Below are positions 35,776 to 44,611 of a stretch of DNA of 64,000 nucleotides, one piece after another (the stretch's first letter is position 1; each line of letters begins with the position of its first letter). Position numbers and translations under genes: made by a program. Location of the stretch: NCBI GenBank assembly GCA_946480055.1, contig CAMLID010000005.1, positions 45,419 to 109,418 on the forward strand, given 5' to 3'. This DNA is from an uncultured Lysobacter sp. Its GTDB lineage: Bacteria; Pseudomonadota; Gammaproteobacteria; Xanthomonadales; Xanthomonadaceae. Under the pieces are notes generated by a model that was not told where the DNA came from, did not search any database, and was given only the letters and a program-made list of their open reading frames with translations.

Positions 35776-36261
35776 ATGCCCTTCACCCCGATCCACCTCG
35801 GCCCCGGTCTCGTGTTCAAGGCCATCGGCGGCCGCCGCTTCAGCTTCATGGTGTTCGGCGGCGCGCAGGTGCTGATGGACATCGAGCCCCTGATCGGCAT
35901 CCTGCGCGGCTGGCCCGTGCTGCACGGCCCCACGCATACGGTGTGGGGCGCGCTGCTGATCGGCTTGCTGGCCGGCGCGATCGGCCGTCCGATCAGCGCC
36001 TGGTGCCTGCGCCTGCTGAGGATCCGGCATGCGCCGTTCACCTGGACAGCCTCCTTCGCCGGCGGATTGATCGGCACCTACTCGCACGTCGCTCTCGACG
36101 CGATCATGCACAGCGACCTGCAGCCGTGGTGGCCGTTCGCGGCCGGCAATCCCTGGCTGCGCTGGCTCTCGATCGACCAGTTGCATCTGCTGTGCCTGGC
36201 CCTGGGCGCGGCCGGCGCGCTGGGCCTGGTGGTCCGCGCCGTGCTGGCGCGACGCGCCTGA
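35776..36261 (+). CDS. membrane protein, YdjM/DUF457-like
   Basis: A 161-residue membrane protein with about four helices. Conserved-looking polar residues (TPIHLGPG, DIEPLIG, HGPTHTVWG, YSHVALDAIMHSD) sit as in DUF457/YdjM putative metal-dependent membrane hydrolases. Function unproven. It follows the GNAT gene by 15 nt. Confidence 0.75.
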   Translation: MPFTPIHLGPGLVFKAIGGRRFSFMVFGGAQVLMDIEPLIGILRGWPVLHGPTHTVWGALLIGLLAGAIGRPISAWCLRLLRIRHAPFTWTASFAGGLIGTYSHVALDAIMHSDLQPWWPFAAGNPWLRWLSIDQLHLLCLALGAAGALGLVVRAVLARRA

Positions 36262-36324
36262 ACCGCCGCCGCGGACCGGCTTCGGGCACAATGCGCCGGC
36301 ACCCATCCCGGCTCCGGATCCGGC

Positions 36325-36636
36325 ATGAAACTCCAGCAGGACGAAAACCAGTTCGACGAGTGGCAGGCCTATTTCAGCTACGAACTGCTGCGCGTGATCA
36401 AGCAACGCCTGGAGCAGGCGGCGCTGCCGCCGCAGCAGGTGCGCGAACTGACCACCACCATCGGCTTCGACCTGGCCTGTCTGATCGACGCCAGCGCGCC
36501 GTTCGAGGTCGAGGGCGCCACGATCACGCCGGTGCTGACCTTCTCGTCCGAACCGGAGCTGCTGCTGCACCAGGGCGCGCCCTCGGACCTACACGAGTAC
36601 GTGCACGGCAACGCCGACGAACTGTTCGGCGACTGA
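36325..36636 (+). CDS. hypothetical protein
   Basis: A 103-residue acidic protein I do not recognise. Helical N-terminal half (FDEWQAYFSYELLRVIKQRLEQ, VRELTTTIGFDLACLID) and a beta-type second half (VEGATITPVLTFSSEPELLLH). Codon use is normal and a start codon follows GG at a suitable distance. It lies 16 nt upstream of the acyltransferase gene. Confidence 0.75.
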   Translation: MKLQQDENQFDEWQAYFSYELLRVIKQRLEQAALPPQQVRELTTTIGFDLACLIDASAPFEVEGATITPVLTFSSEPELLLHQGAPSDLHEYVHGNADELFGD

Positions 36637-36652
36637 GCGCCTTGCCGATTCC

Positions 36653-37753
36653 ATGACGCCGCGCACCCTGGCCGAAGGCCACGCCCAGCCCGATAACAAC
36701 TTCAACCTGATCCGCCTGTTCGCGGCCTGGCTGGTGATCTACGGCCACAGCTACGCGGTCACCGCCAGCGGCGGCCAGGACCTGCTGCTGCAACTGGTGC
36801 AGATCAAGTTCGCCGGCGGCATCGCGGTCGACATGTTCTTCGTGATCAGCGGCTTCCTGATCGCCGCGAGCCTGGAACGCAATCGCCTGCCCAGCTACCT
36901 GGCCGCGCGCGCGCTGCGCATCTTCCCAGCGCTGATCGTCTGCGTGGCGCTGACGGTGCTGCTGTTCGGTCCGTTGCTGACCACGGCCGCCGACTACTGG
37001 AGTTCGCCACAGGTCTGGAACTACCTGCGCGCGAACGCGCTGCTCGCCCGCGAAACCCAGTACTTCCTGCCCGGCGTGTTCGAGACCCTGCCCAGCCACG
37101 CGATCAACGGCTCGCTATGGTCGTTGCCGATCGAAGTGCGCCTGTACCTGTGGCTGGCGCTGATCGGGCTGCTGCGGCTGTTGCCGCGCAATCGCTTCAA
37201 CCTGCTGTGCCTGGCGCTGCTGATCGCGGGCATCGTGAAGTACGGCGGCGAAGCGCTGAAGCCGGAGAAGATCAACTGGCTGTACTGCACCGCCTATTTC
37301 CTGACCGGCAGCCTGGCCTGGGTCAACCGCGAGCGCGTGCCGCTGCGCTGGTGGCTGCTGGCGGCGGTGCTGGTGCTGGCAGCGCTGCTGCGCGGCAGCA
37401 GCTATTACTACCTGGGCTATTTCATCGCCCTGAGCTACACCACCCTGTTCCTGGCCTTCGTGCCGCGGCTGCCGCAGATCCGCCGCACCGATCTGTCCTA
37501 CGGCCTCTACCTCTACGGCTGGCCGTCGCAACAGTTGGTGCAGTACTTCGCGCCCAGCACCGGCCCGTTGATGAACACCTTGTGGGCGACCCTGATCGCG
37601 GGAATGCTCGCGGCCCTGTCCTGGTTTCTGGTCGAACGTCCGGCGCTGCGGCTGAAATCGCGCTTCGGCACCCGCACCGATCCGCACGCACCGGCGGTCG
37701 TCGCCGACGCGGCGGCGGCAGAGCCCGCAGCCGCGAGCCTGCGCAGCGAATGA
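36653..37753 (+). CDS. acyltransferase 3 family (OafA/YrhL-like) membrane protein
   Basis: A 366-residue integral membrane O-acyltransferase with about ten helices. The family start NFNLIRLFAAWLVIYGHSYAV carries the catalytic His, followed by VDMFFVISGFLIAASLER and RALRIFPALIV; NGSLWSLPIEVRLYLWL contains the conserved E. Such enzymes acetylate cell-surface glycans; the acceptor here is unknown. Its stop overlaps the next start (ATGA), so a sugar- or lipid-modifying pair with the methyltransferase is possible. Confidence 0.92.
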   Translation: MTPRTLAEGHAQPDNNFNLIRLFAAWLVIYGHSYAVTASGGQDLLLQLVQIKFAGGIAVDMFFVISGFLIAASLERNRLPSYLAARALRIFPALIVCVALTVLLFGPLLTTAADYWSSPQVWNYLRANALLARETQYFLPGVFETLPSHAINGSLWSLPIEVRLYLWLALIGLLRLLPRNRFNLLCLALLIAGIVKYGGEALKPEKINWLYCTAYFLTGSLAWVNRERVPLRWWLLAAVLVLAALLRGSSYYYLGYFIALSYTTLFLAFVPRLPQIRRTDLSYGLYLYGWPSQQLVQYFAPSTGPLMNTLWATLIAGMLAALSWFLVERPALRLKSRFGTRTDPHAPAVVADAAAAEPAAASLRSE

Positions 37754-38439
37754 GCGACGCGCACGACGATGCGGTGCTCGCGGCCTGGCGCAGCAATGCG
37801 GCGCCATGGACCCGCGCCGTGCGCAGCGGCGGCATCGAAAGCCGGCGCCTGATCACCGACCGCGCGATCGTCGAAACGGTGCTGCGGCAACGGCCGCGCG
37901 AAGTCCTGGACCTGGGCTGCGGCGAAGGCTGGCTGGCGCGCGCACTGAGCGCGCACGGCATCGACGTCACCGGCGTCGACGCGATCGCCGAACTGGTCGA
38001 GGCTGCGCGTGCGGCCGGCACCGGCGAGCGCTATCTGAGCTTGTCCTATGCGCAGATTGCGCAAGGCGCGCTCGATGCGCGCTACGACGTCGCGGTCTGC
38101 AACTTCTCGCTGATCGGCGAGCACGACGTCGAGGCCCTGCTGGGCGCACTGCCCGCGCTGTTACGCGAGGACGGCCGTGCGATCGTGCAGACCCTGCATC
38201 CGCTGACCGCCGGTGCCGGGCTGCCCTATGCCGACGGCTGGCGCGCGGGCTCCTGGGCCGGTTGCGACGGCGACTTCGCCGATCCGGCGCCCTGGTACTT
38301 CCGCACCCTGGGCGGCTGGTTCGCCCTGCTCGAGCGCTGCGGCCTGCGCGTCGTCGAACTGGAAGAGCCGACGCATCCGCGCACCGGCCAACCGGCGTCG
38401 CTGATCCTGATCGCGCAAGCGAAGCGCGGCGCTCCGTAG
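37750..38439 (+). CDS. class I SAM-dependent methyltransferase
   Basis: A 229-residue methyltransferase with the SAM site EVLDLGCGEGWLARAL and VTGVDAIAELVEAA, motif IV-like DVAVCNFSLIGE and a Trp-rich C-terminal section (YADGWRAGSWAGCD, PAPWYFRTLGGWFALL) like UbiE/Coq5-type small-molecule methyltransferases. Translationally coupled to the acyltransferase by a 4-nt overlap. Substrate unknown. Confidence 0.88.
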   Translation: MSDAHDDAVLAAWRSNAAPWTRAVRSGGIESRRLITDRAIVETVLRQRPREVLDLGCGEGWLARALSAHGIDVTGVDAIAELVEAARAAGTGERYLSLSYAQIAQGALDARYDVAVCNFSLIGEHDVEALLGALPALLREDGRAIVQTLHPLTAGAGLPYADGWRAGSWAGCDGDFADPAPWYFRTLGGWFALLERCGLRVVELEEPTHPRTGQPASLILIAQAKRGAP

Positions 38440-38543
38440 CTGCGGTGAGCGCCGCGGACCGCATCGCGGTCCGCGGCCTTGCCTACGAGGTTTCCGTGTT
38501 GCGCGACGATGCGGTGAGCTGCGTGCGCCGATCGCGTATTGCC

Positions 38544-39218
38544 TCAATCCTGCGAACGCTTGGTCTCGGTCTTGCTCGGAGTCGCCAGGTCGGCGATGCG
38601 CCATAGATACAGGCTGGCGTAGGTACGGTACGGTCCCCAGCGCTCGCCGATGTCGACCAGTTCCTTCGGCGTCGGCATCGCGTCGAGTTTGTCCACCGCT
38701 TGCGCGCCCTTGCGGATACCCAGGTCGTCGACCGGCAGCACGTCCGGGCGCCCGAGCCGGAACATCAACATCATCTCGACCGTCCAGCGGCCGATCCCGC
38801 GCACCGGCACCAGCGCCGCGACGATGGCGTCGTTGTCCATCACGCTCATACGGCGCAGGTCGGGAATCTCGCCGCGCGATTCGCGCGCGGCCAGGTCGCG
38901 CAGCGCCAGCAGCTTGTTGCCCGACACGCCGCAGGCGCGGATCGCGGCATCGTCGCAACGGGCCAGGGTGTCGCAATGGAAACGATCGCTGGCGATCGCG
39001 GTTTCGACCCGCCCGACTATCGTCGCCGCGGCCTTGCCGCTGAGCTGCTGGTAGAGGATCGCGCGCGCCAGCGCATCGACCGGATCGAAGGACTTGCGCC
39101 AACGCGGGTCGGGCCCGAGCGTGCCGACCTTCTTCATCCAGGCGCCGAGCTTGCGGTCGCGCTTGGCGAGGTGGGCGTAGGCGGCCTGGGTATCGAAGCC
39201 GCGGGCGTGGCGCGGCAT
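38544..39218 (-). CDS. DNA-3-methyladenine glycosylase (AlkA-type, HhH-GPD)
   Basis: A 224-residue HhH-GPD glycosylase that excises alkylated purines. The helix-hairpin-helix is at VRGIGRWTVEMMLMF and the catalytic aspartate in LPVDDLGIRKG; ARAILYQQLSGKAA is the usual first helix pair. It lacks the AlkA N-terminal AraC/TBP-like part, so it is the short (Mag1/MAG-type) form. It starts 2 nt after the DUF423 gene ends, implying one transcript. Confidence 0.92.
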   Translation of the reverse strand: MPRHARGFDTQAAYAHLAKRDRKLGAWMKKVGTLGPDPRWRKSFDPVDALARAILYQQLSGKAAATIVGRVETAIASDRFHCDTLARCDDAAIRACGVSGNKLLALRDLAARESRGEIPDLRRMSVMDNDAIVAALVPVRGIGRWTVEMMLMFRLGRPDVLPVDDLGIRKGAQAVDKLDAMPTPKELVDIGERWGPYRTYASLYLWRIADLATPSKTETKRSQD

Positions 39219-39220
39219 CG

Positions 39221-39592
39221 TCAGCGTCTCGCGGCGTCGGCCGCGTACACCAACCACGCCAGGATCATCAGGCTGCCGCCGAACGGCAGCATCCGGGTGG
39301 TGGTGCCGAAGAAATACGCCGAAGCCAGACCGCCGGCGAACAACAGCACGCCGATCAGCAATGCGACCAGGGCGATCCGCGCCAGCCGGCGCGCGGCCCC
39401 AGGCGCGAGCGCAGCCAGGGCGATGCCGTGGCCGAACGCGAACAATGCGGCCATCTGCAGGCGCGATTGCGCGGTCGGATCGGCGACGTGCGCGGCGTAG
39501 GCGGACAGCGCGACCGAGAGCGCGGCGAGCACCGCGCCGGCGGCGGCCAGCGCGCGCGTGGAAGGAAGCGAGGTCGAATTGGACGGTGTCAT
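39221..39592 (-). CDS. DUF423 family membrane protein
   Basis: A 123-residue four-helix membrane protein (ALAAAGAVLAALSVALSAYAAH, AALFAFGHGIALAAL, IALVALLIGVLLFAGGL, GGSLMILAWLVYA). The AHG/FGHGIALA and PFGGxxxIxxW motifs match DUF423 (YwdK). Function unknown. ATG 39592 is chosen over far-upstream in-frame codons. It precedes the glycosylase gene closely. Confidence 0.88.
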   Translation of the reverse strand: MTPSNSTSLPSTRALAAAGAVLAALSVALSAYAAHVADPTAQSRLQMAALFAFGHGIALAALAPGAARRLARIALVALLIGVLLFAGGLASAYFFGTTTRMLPFGGSLMILAWLVYAADAARR

Positions 39593-39712
39593 GCGTGGGG
39601 TGTCCGCTCGTGCGTGTCGGCACGATAGCAGGCGGCGTACGTGCCGCAAGCGGCCGATCCTGCGATTCGCCGCCCCGCTACTCAACGCCGGCGCGCCCCG
39701 GCGACGAAGCCA

Positions 39713-39746
39713 CAAAAAAACGCGCCGCGGAATCCGCGGCGCGTTT
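39713..39746 (-). terminator. Rho-independent terminator of the SRPBCC gene
   Basis: Perfect 10-bp stem (39721-39730 with 39734-39743), loop AAT; a run of seven T follows on the minus strand. TTT on the plus side also allows weak bidirectional use. Confidence 0.88.
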
Positions 39747-39770
39747 CGTATTGCAAGCTGCCTGGACGGC

Positions 39771-40847
39771 TTACTGCTTGATGGTCCAGTACACGTCGAA
39801 GTCGCCTTCCTCGGTGAAGCTCTTCTCGATACCGGCCTTCCAGGTTTCGTACGGACGGTCGATGGTCTCGGTGCCCTGGGTCATGGCCCAGGCGCGCAGC
39901 GCGTCGCGGACCTTCGGCAGGTTGGCCATGTGGCCCTTGAACGGCACCGCGGCGACCTTGGCCGGGCCCAGGAACACGGCCTTGACCGGGCCCTCGACCT
40001 TGACCGCCACCTCGGTGGCCGGACCGGTCGCGCCGATCTTGCGGACCGGCTGGGCGACGTCGAACGAATAGGTTTCGGCGCCGAACTCGTTGGTGATGAT
40101 GCGCACCGGACCGGCGGCTTCCAGGCCGTTGGCGGCCATCACCTTCTTGATCCACTCGATGTTGCTGTTCATCTGCGCCTGGACCTTGACGTTGTCGCGG
40201 TCGACGGCGGCGGTGACGATCAGCAGGTTCTCGGCGTCGCGCTGGACGAACTTCGGCGCGTTGGCCGGGTTGTCCTTGCTCAGATCGGCGTAGTCGTAGT
40301 TCGGCACCGCGGCGAGCATGTTGCTCAGGCGCGAGAGGCCGAGCTTGATGTCTTCGCCGACGCTGCTGCTGACGTACAGGCCGGAGTAACGGCCGAGCAT
40401 GTTCCAGCCGTACTCGACGTCGTAGGTCTGGGTGATCTCGACGTTACGGTTGTTGCGACCGGTCGGACGCAGGGTGAATTCGGTGCGCTTGTTGTTGCCG
40501 CGCAGGATGTCGTCGATCTTGTAGGCGACGCGCTTGCCCGGCTCGGAAGCGGTGATTTCCCAGCTGCCGTTGCCCAGGTTCTTTTCCTTGGAGGAATACT
40601 CGAGGCGCGCGCCGACGCCCGACTCCGGACCGGCGAGCTTCAGCTGCATGTTCGGGTCTTTCATGACCAGCGGGTTCCAATCCTTGAACCGGTGCAGGCT
40701 GTTCAAGGTGTCAAACACGATCGTCAGCTTGCGGTTGGTCTCCACCGAGTGCGACAGGTGGCGGCTGGACGGCAGCACGACGCCGACGACCAGGAACAGC
40801 ACGGCGACGATCGCCAGGGAAATCAAAAACTCGATCAGACGGGTCAT
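39771..40847 (-). CDS. membrane-anchored SRPBCC protein with C-terminal GyrI-like domain
   Basis: A 358-residue protein. One N-terminal helix (LIEFLISLAIVAVLFLVVGVVL), then a START/polyketide-cyclase-like domain to about residue 160 (RFKDWNPLVMKDPNMQL, LEYSSKEKNLGNGSWEI) and a second domain ending in AWAMTQGTETIDRPYETW, which resembles GyrI/BacR effector-binding folds. Possible lipid or hydrophobic-ligand binding in the periplasm. Monocistronic with own terminator. Confidence 0.82.
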   Translation of the reverse strand: MTRLIEFLISLAIVAVLFLVVGVVLPSSRHLSHSVETNRKLTIVFDTLNSLHRFKDWNPLVMKDPNMQLKLAGPESGVGARLEYSSKEKNLGNGSWEITASEPGKRVAYKIDDILRGNNKRTEFTLRPTGRNNRNVEITQTYDVEYGWNMLGRYSGLYVSSSVGEDIKLGLSRLSNMLAAVPNYDYADLSKDNPANAPKFVQRDAENLLIVTAAVDRDNVKVQAQMNSNIEWIKKVMAANGLEAAGPVRIITNEFGAETYSFDVAQPVRKIGATGPATEVAVKVEGPVKAVFLGPAKVAAVPFKGHMANLPKVRDALRAWAMTQGTETIDRPYETWKAGIEKSFTEEGDFDVYWTIKQ

Positions 40848-41073
40848 TCAGGTTTCTCCAAGGCCGGGACCCGGATCGGGCCGGGGCGCAGACCCACAAT
40901 CGTATCAAGGAAGCCGCGGCCCGGGCAGTCATCCGTTGCAACCGGCCAATGCGGGCAAGCGGGGCCGGAGCGCCCCGGGGCCGCAGGCGCTGGGCAAAAT
41001 CGCAACATGCGGCTAAGCACGGTTTCAGCGCGGGCGCCGAACGCGCCGCGAGCCGCACCGATCGGGAACGGAA

Positions 41074-41095
41074 CGGGCCGCTTACGCGCGGCCCG
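41074..41095 (-). terminator. hairpin after the two-component operon
   Basis: Perfect 8-bp stem CGGGCCGC/GCGGCCCG (41074-41081, 41088-41095), 28 nt after the response-regulator stop. Only a weak T-containing tail on the minus strand. Confidence 0.45.
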
Positions 41096-41122
41096 GCGGG
41101 CACCCAGCGGATGCGCGGCCGC

Positions 41123-41800
41123 TCAGACCAACTGCAGTTCGAAGGCCTTGAGCACCGCCCGGGTGCGGTCGCGGACGCCGAGCTTGGACAGGATGTTGGA
41201 CACGTGGTTCTTGATCGTGCCCTCGGCCACGCCCAGCGAATTGGCGATTTCCTTGTTGGAGAAGCCGCCGGCCATCAGGCGCAGGATCTCGGTCTCGCGC
41301 TCGGTCAGCGGGTCCGGGCGGTCCAGGCTGACGAAATCGTTGCGCATGTGCTCCAGGCCCGACAGCAGGCGCTGGGTGACCGCCGGCTGCACCAGCGAAC
41401 CGCCATCGGCCACGGCCTGGATCGCGCCGACCAGTTGTTCCAGCGAGACATCTTTGAGCAGGTAGCCCTTGGCACCTGCCTTGAGCCCGGCCAGCACCAA
41501 TTGGTCGTCGTCGAAGGTGGTCAAAATGATGGTCGGCGGCAGGTTGCCGGCGCGGGCCAGGGCCTGCAGGGCCTCCAGGCCCGACATCACCGGCATGCGC
41601 ATGTCCATCAGCACCACGTCCGGGCGAACCTGGGGCACCATTTCGACGGCCTGGCGGCCGTCGCCGGCCTCGGCGACCACTTCGATGCCCTCGGCCAGCG
41701 CCAGCAGCGAACGCACGCCCTGGCGGACCAGGGTCTGGTCGTCGACGAGCATGACGCGGATGGTGCGCGCGGGACGGGTGTTATCGGGACTGGGGGTCAT
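41123..41800 (-). CDS. NarL/FixJ-family response regulator
   Basis: A 225-residue response regulator. The receiver domain has the acidic pair in IRVMLVDDQTLVRQGV, the phospho-acceptor Asp in VVLMDMRMPVMSG, Thr in TIILTTFDDD and Lys in GYLLKDVS. The C-terminal LuxR-type helix-turn-helix reads LTERETEILRLMAGGFSNKE and VAEGTIKNHVSNILSKLGVRDR. Start overlaps the kinase stop by 4 nt, so it is the partner of the kinase upstream. Confidence 0.95.
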   Translation of the reverse strand: MTPSPDNTRPARTIRVMLVDDQTLVRQGVRSLLALAEGIEVVAEAGDGRQAVEMVPQVRPDVVLMDMRMPVMSGLEALQALARAGNLPPTIILTTFDDDQLVLAGLKAGAKGYLLKDVSLEQLVGAIQAVADGGSLVQPAVTQRLLSGLEHMRNDFVSLDRPDPLTERETEILRLMAGGFSNKEIANSLGVAEGTIKNHVSNILSKLGVRDRTRAVLKAFELQLV

Positions 41801-43002
41801 GCGGTGACTCCTTCACAGGCGGCGGCCGCGGCCGCCGAGGCCGGCAACGTGAGGTGCAGGCAGAAGCCAGCCTCCGGCCGGGTTTCGATACGCAGGTCGC
41901 CGCCGTGCTGGACCAGGCGCTCGCGCATGCCGCGCAGGCCGTTGCCGGAGACGGGGTTGTCGGCGCCGTGGCCGTCGTCGCGCGCGTCCATCACGATGCA
42001 GTCGTTGTGGCGACGCACCTGGATGTCGAGATGGCGCGCGCCGGCGTGACGCACGGCATTGGTGATGATTTCCTGGGTGCAGCGCATCAGCACGTGGGCG
42101 CGCTCGGGGTCGTCGAGGGTCAGCGGGGTCTCGATGTCCATGCGGATATCGAGCGCGGGGACGTTCTCGGCCAGCGGGCGCAGCGCCACGGCCAGGTCGA
42201 TCGCGCCGTTCTCGCGCAGCTGGCTCACCGCTTCGCGCACGTCGGTCAGCAGCAACCTCGCCAGAGTATGCGCCTGCTGCACGTGTTCCTTGGCGCGGCC
42301 GTCGGAAAGATGCCCGGCGACCTCCAGATTCAGGCTCAGCGCGGTCAAATGGTGGCCGAGCAGGTCGTGCAGCTCGCGCGAGATCCGGGTGCGCTCGTTG
42401 ATGCGCGCGCTTTCGGCCAGCAGCGCGCGGGTGGCGCGCAGCTCTGCGTTGAGCCGGCGCTGCTCCTCGCGCGCCTGGGTCTGCTGCAGCGCGACCAGCG
42501 CGGTCACGAACACGAAGCTGGAGAAGCCCATGTACAGCAGCGACTGCAGCACCGCGACCAGCGGCGGGATGTCCAGCGCCTGCACGAACACCGGGGTGAT
42601 CGCCAGGTTGCCCACCAGCAGCCAGACGATGCCCACCCGCAGCGGCAGCATCCACGGCAGCAGGCCGGCGATGACCATGAACAGCACGCTGCCCAGGCCG
42701 GTGTTGGAGTAATAGCTGACCCCGATCGCGCAGCCGGTCAGCACCAGCAGCAGCAGATGGTCGACGATGCCGGTCTGGCGCTCGCCCAGCGAACGGGTGA
42801 TCCACCAATAGACGATGCCGAAGGTCAGGTAGACCGCGACCCAGCGCAGCACCTGCAGGTAGACCGGCACCAGCGACTGGCCCGGCTCGAGCTGGAAATA
42901 GCCCGGATCGAGCCAGATCGAGAGCAGCCAGCAGCCCAGCAGGCCCCAGGTGAACAGGCCGGCGTAACGCAGCAGTCGGGTGTGGGTGAGGCGCGCCAGC
43001 AT
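41797..43002 (-). CDS. sensor histidine kinase (HisKA_3, NarX/DesK type)
   Basis: A 401-residue kinase. Five or six N-terminal membrane helices (from about 15 to 180) replace a large periplasmic sensor, as in DesK-like kinases. The phosphorylated His lies in TRISRELHDLLGHHLTAL; the ATP-binding part shows QEIITNAVRHAG (N box) and DDGHGADNPVSGNGLRGMRERL (G boxes). An aromatic, Gly-rich membrane section suggests sensing within the bilayer. Stimulus unknown. Translationally coupled to the regulator. Confidence 0.94.
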   Translation of the reverse strand: MLARLTHTRLLRYAGLFTWGLLGCWLLSIWLDPGYFQLEPGQSLVPVYLQVLRWVAVYLTFGIVYWWITRSLGERQTGIVDHLLLLVLTGCAIGVSYYSNTGLGSVLFMVIAGLLPWMLPLRVGIVWLLVGNLAITPVFVQALDIPPLVAVLQSLLYMGFSSFVFVTALVALQQTQAREEQRRLNAELRATRALLAESARINERTRISRELHDLLGHHLTALSLNLEVAGHLSDGRAKEHVQQAHTLARLLLTDVREAVSQLRENGAIDLAVALRPLAENVPALDIRMDIETPLTLDDPERAHVLMRCTQEIITNAVRHAGARHLDIQVRRHNDCIVMDARDDGHGADNPVSGNGLRGMRERLVQHGGDLRIETRPEAGFCLHLTLPASAAAAAACEGVTA

Positions 43003-43195
43003 GAACGCATGCTAACGGCTGCGGCTCCGCTCGGAGCCGTCCGAAAGTAATGGAACGCCGATGGCGCCCGCCAGCGGCCATATTCGGCATTCCGGCGCCC
43101 TGCCCGCCCAGCGGTCGCCGGGATGGGGCGGCCATGCGATAATCGGCCCGCCGGCCACCTATCTCGTGGCCGGCTTGCGAATACTGGAGCCCGGA

Positions 43196-43810
43196 ATGTC
43201 GATCGTCGTCCGCGACGTGCGTGAGCACGAGCTGGATTCCGTCCTTGCACTCAACAATGCTGCCGGACCCGCGATCCTGCCGCTGGATGCGGCGAGACTG
43301 CGCCACTTCTTCGACCACGCCGAGTATTTCCGGGTCGCCGAACGCGACGGGACCATGGCTGGCTTCTTGATCGGCATGGGCAGTCACTCCGAGCACGACA
43401 GCAGCAATTTCCGCTGGTTCCGTGAGCGCTACCCGGACTTCTTCTATATCGACCGCATCGTGGTGGCCAGCCGCCGTCGCGGCGGCGGTGTCGGCCGCGC
43501 GTTCTATGCCGATGCCCAGAGCTATGCCGAGCTGCGCTATCCGCAGCTGGCCTGCGAGGTGTTCCTGGAAGGCGGCAACGACCCGGCGCTGCTGTTCCAC
43601 GGCAGCTTCGGCTTCCGCGAGGTCGGCCAGCACGTCATGGCCGAGGCCGACGTGCGCGCGGCGATGCTGATGAAACCGCTGTGCAGCTACGCCTGGGTGC
43701 GCGAGACCTATGGCGACCAGTTGCCCGAGCAACCCTGGCTGACCCGGCCGCGCGTCGCCATCGCCCACGACGATTCCCTGGCGCAACGCCCGACGGGAAC
43801 CTGTCCGTGA
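43196..43810 (+). CDS. GNAT acetyltransferase upstream of minC
   Basis: A 204-residue GNAT-fold protein: VVRDVREHELDSVLALNNAA at the start, IDRIVVASRRRGGGVGRAFY as the acetyl-CoA loop, and LEGGNDPALLFHGSFGFREVG as motif B. The frame is open 45 codons upstream, but ATG 43196 gives a family-like N-terminus. The stop overlaps the GTG start of minC (GTGA), so the two are translationally coupled. Substrate unknown. Confidence 0.87.
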   Translation: MSIVVRDVREHELDSVLALNNAAGPAILPLDAARLRHFFDHAEYFRVAERDGTMAGFLIGMGSHSEHDSSNFRWFRERYPDFFYIDRIVVASRRRGGGVGRAFYADAQSYAELRYPQLACEVFLEGGNDPALLFHGSFGFREVGQHVMAEADVRAAMLMKPLCSYAWVRETYGDQLPEQPWLTRPRVAIAHDDSLAQRPTGTCP

Positions 43811-44586
43811 GCGTGGCGGTGGATTACGAACAGGCCGGCGAACTCAAGATCGGTCAGGTCGGCATCGCCAACCTGCGCGTGCGCACCCTCGACGTGCCGC
43901 GCCTGATCGAGGAAATGCGCGGCCGCGTGCAGCGCGCGCCCAAGTTGTTCGGCCGCGCCGCGGTGGTGATCGACTTCGGCGGCCTCAGCCATACCCCCGA
44001 CGCCGCGACCGCACAGGCGCTGTTGGACGGCCTGCGCGCCGCCGGCGTGCTGCCGGTGGCCCTGGCTTACGGCACCAGCGAGACCGAGCGTCTGTCCGAG
44101 GCCCTGGGCCTGCCGTTGCTGGCGAAATTCCGCGCCCAGTACGAGCGCGGCGACGACGAATCCGCGCCGCCGCCGACCGCGCCTGCGCCTGCGCCCGCGC
44201 GCCGGGAAGCGGCTGCACCCGCTCCGGCGCCTGCCAAGGCCGCCGCGCCCGCCGCCTCGCCCGGGCTGATCCAGTCCGCGCCGGTGCGCTCGGGCCAGCA
44301 GATCTATGCCGAAAACCGCGACCTGACCGTGCTCACCGCGGTCGGCGCCGGCGCCGAGGTGATCGCCGACGGCTCGGTGCACATCTACGGCCCGCTGCGC
44401 GGCCGCGCCCTGGCCGGAGCGCAGGGCAATCCGCAAGCACGCATCTTTTGCCGCGAGTTCCATGCCGAACTCGTGGCCATCGCCGGTCACTACAAAGTGC
44501 TGGAAGACATCCCCAAGACCTTGCGCGGCAAAGCCGTGCAGGTCTGGCTCGAAGACGAACAGATCATGATCGCGGCGCTGGACTGA
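43807..44586 (+). CDS. minC: septum site-determining protein MinC
   Basis: A 259-residue FtsZ inhibitor. N-terminal MinC_N domain (LKIGQVGIANLRVRTLDV, FGRAAVVIDFGGL), an Ala/Pro/Glu linker at about 120-150 that is longer than in E. coli, then the C-terminal beta-helix (VLTAVGAGAEVIADGSVHIY, GPLRGRALAGAQGN) that binds MinD. I use the GTG at 43807, since it overlaps the preceding stop and gives VSVAVDYEQ; further upstream the frame runs inside the GNAT gene. Confidence 0.95.
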   Translation: MSVAVDYEQAGELKIGQVGIANLRVRTLDVPRLIEEMRGRVQRAPKLFGRAAVVIDFGGLSHTPDAATAQALLDGLRAAGVLPVALAYGTSETERLSEALGLPLLAKFRAQYERGDDESAPPPTAPAPAPARREAAAPAPAPAKAAAPAASPGLIQSAPVRSGQQIYAENRDLTVLTAVGAGAEVIADGSVHIYGPLRGRALAGAQGNPQARIFCREFHAELVAIAGHYKVLEDIPKTLRGKAVQVWLEDEQIMIAALD

Positions 44587-44611
44587 GGCCGCACTTTTGG
44601 AGGAATACAAC

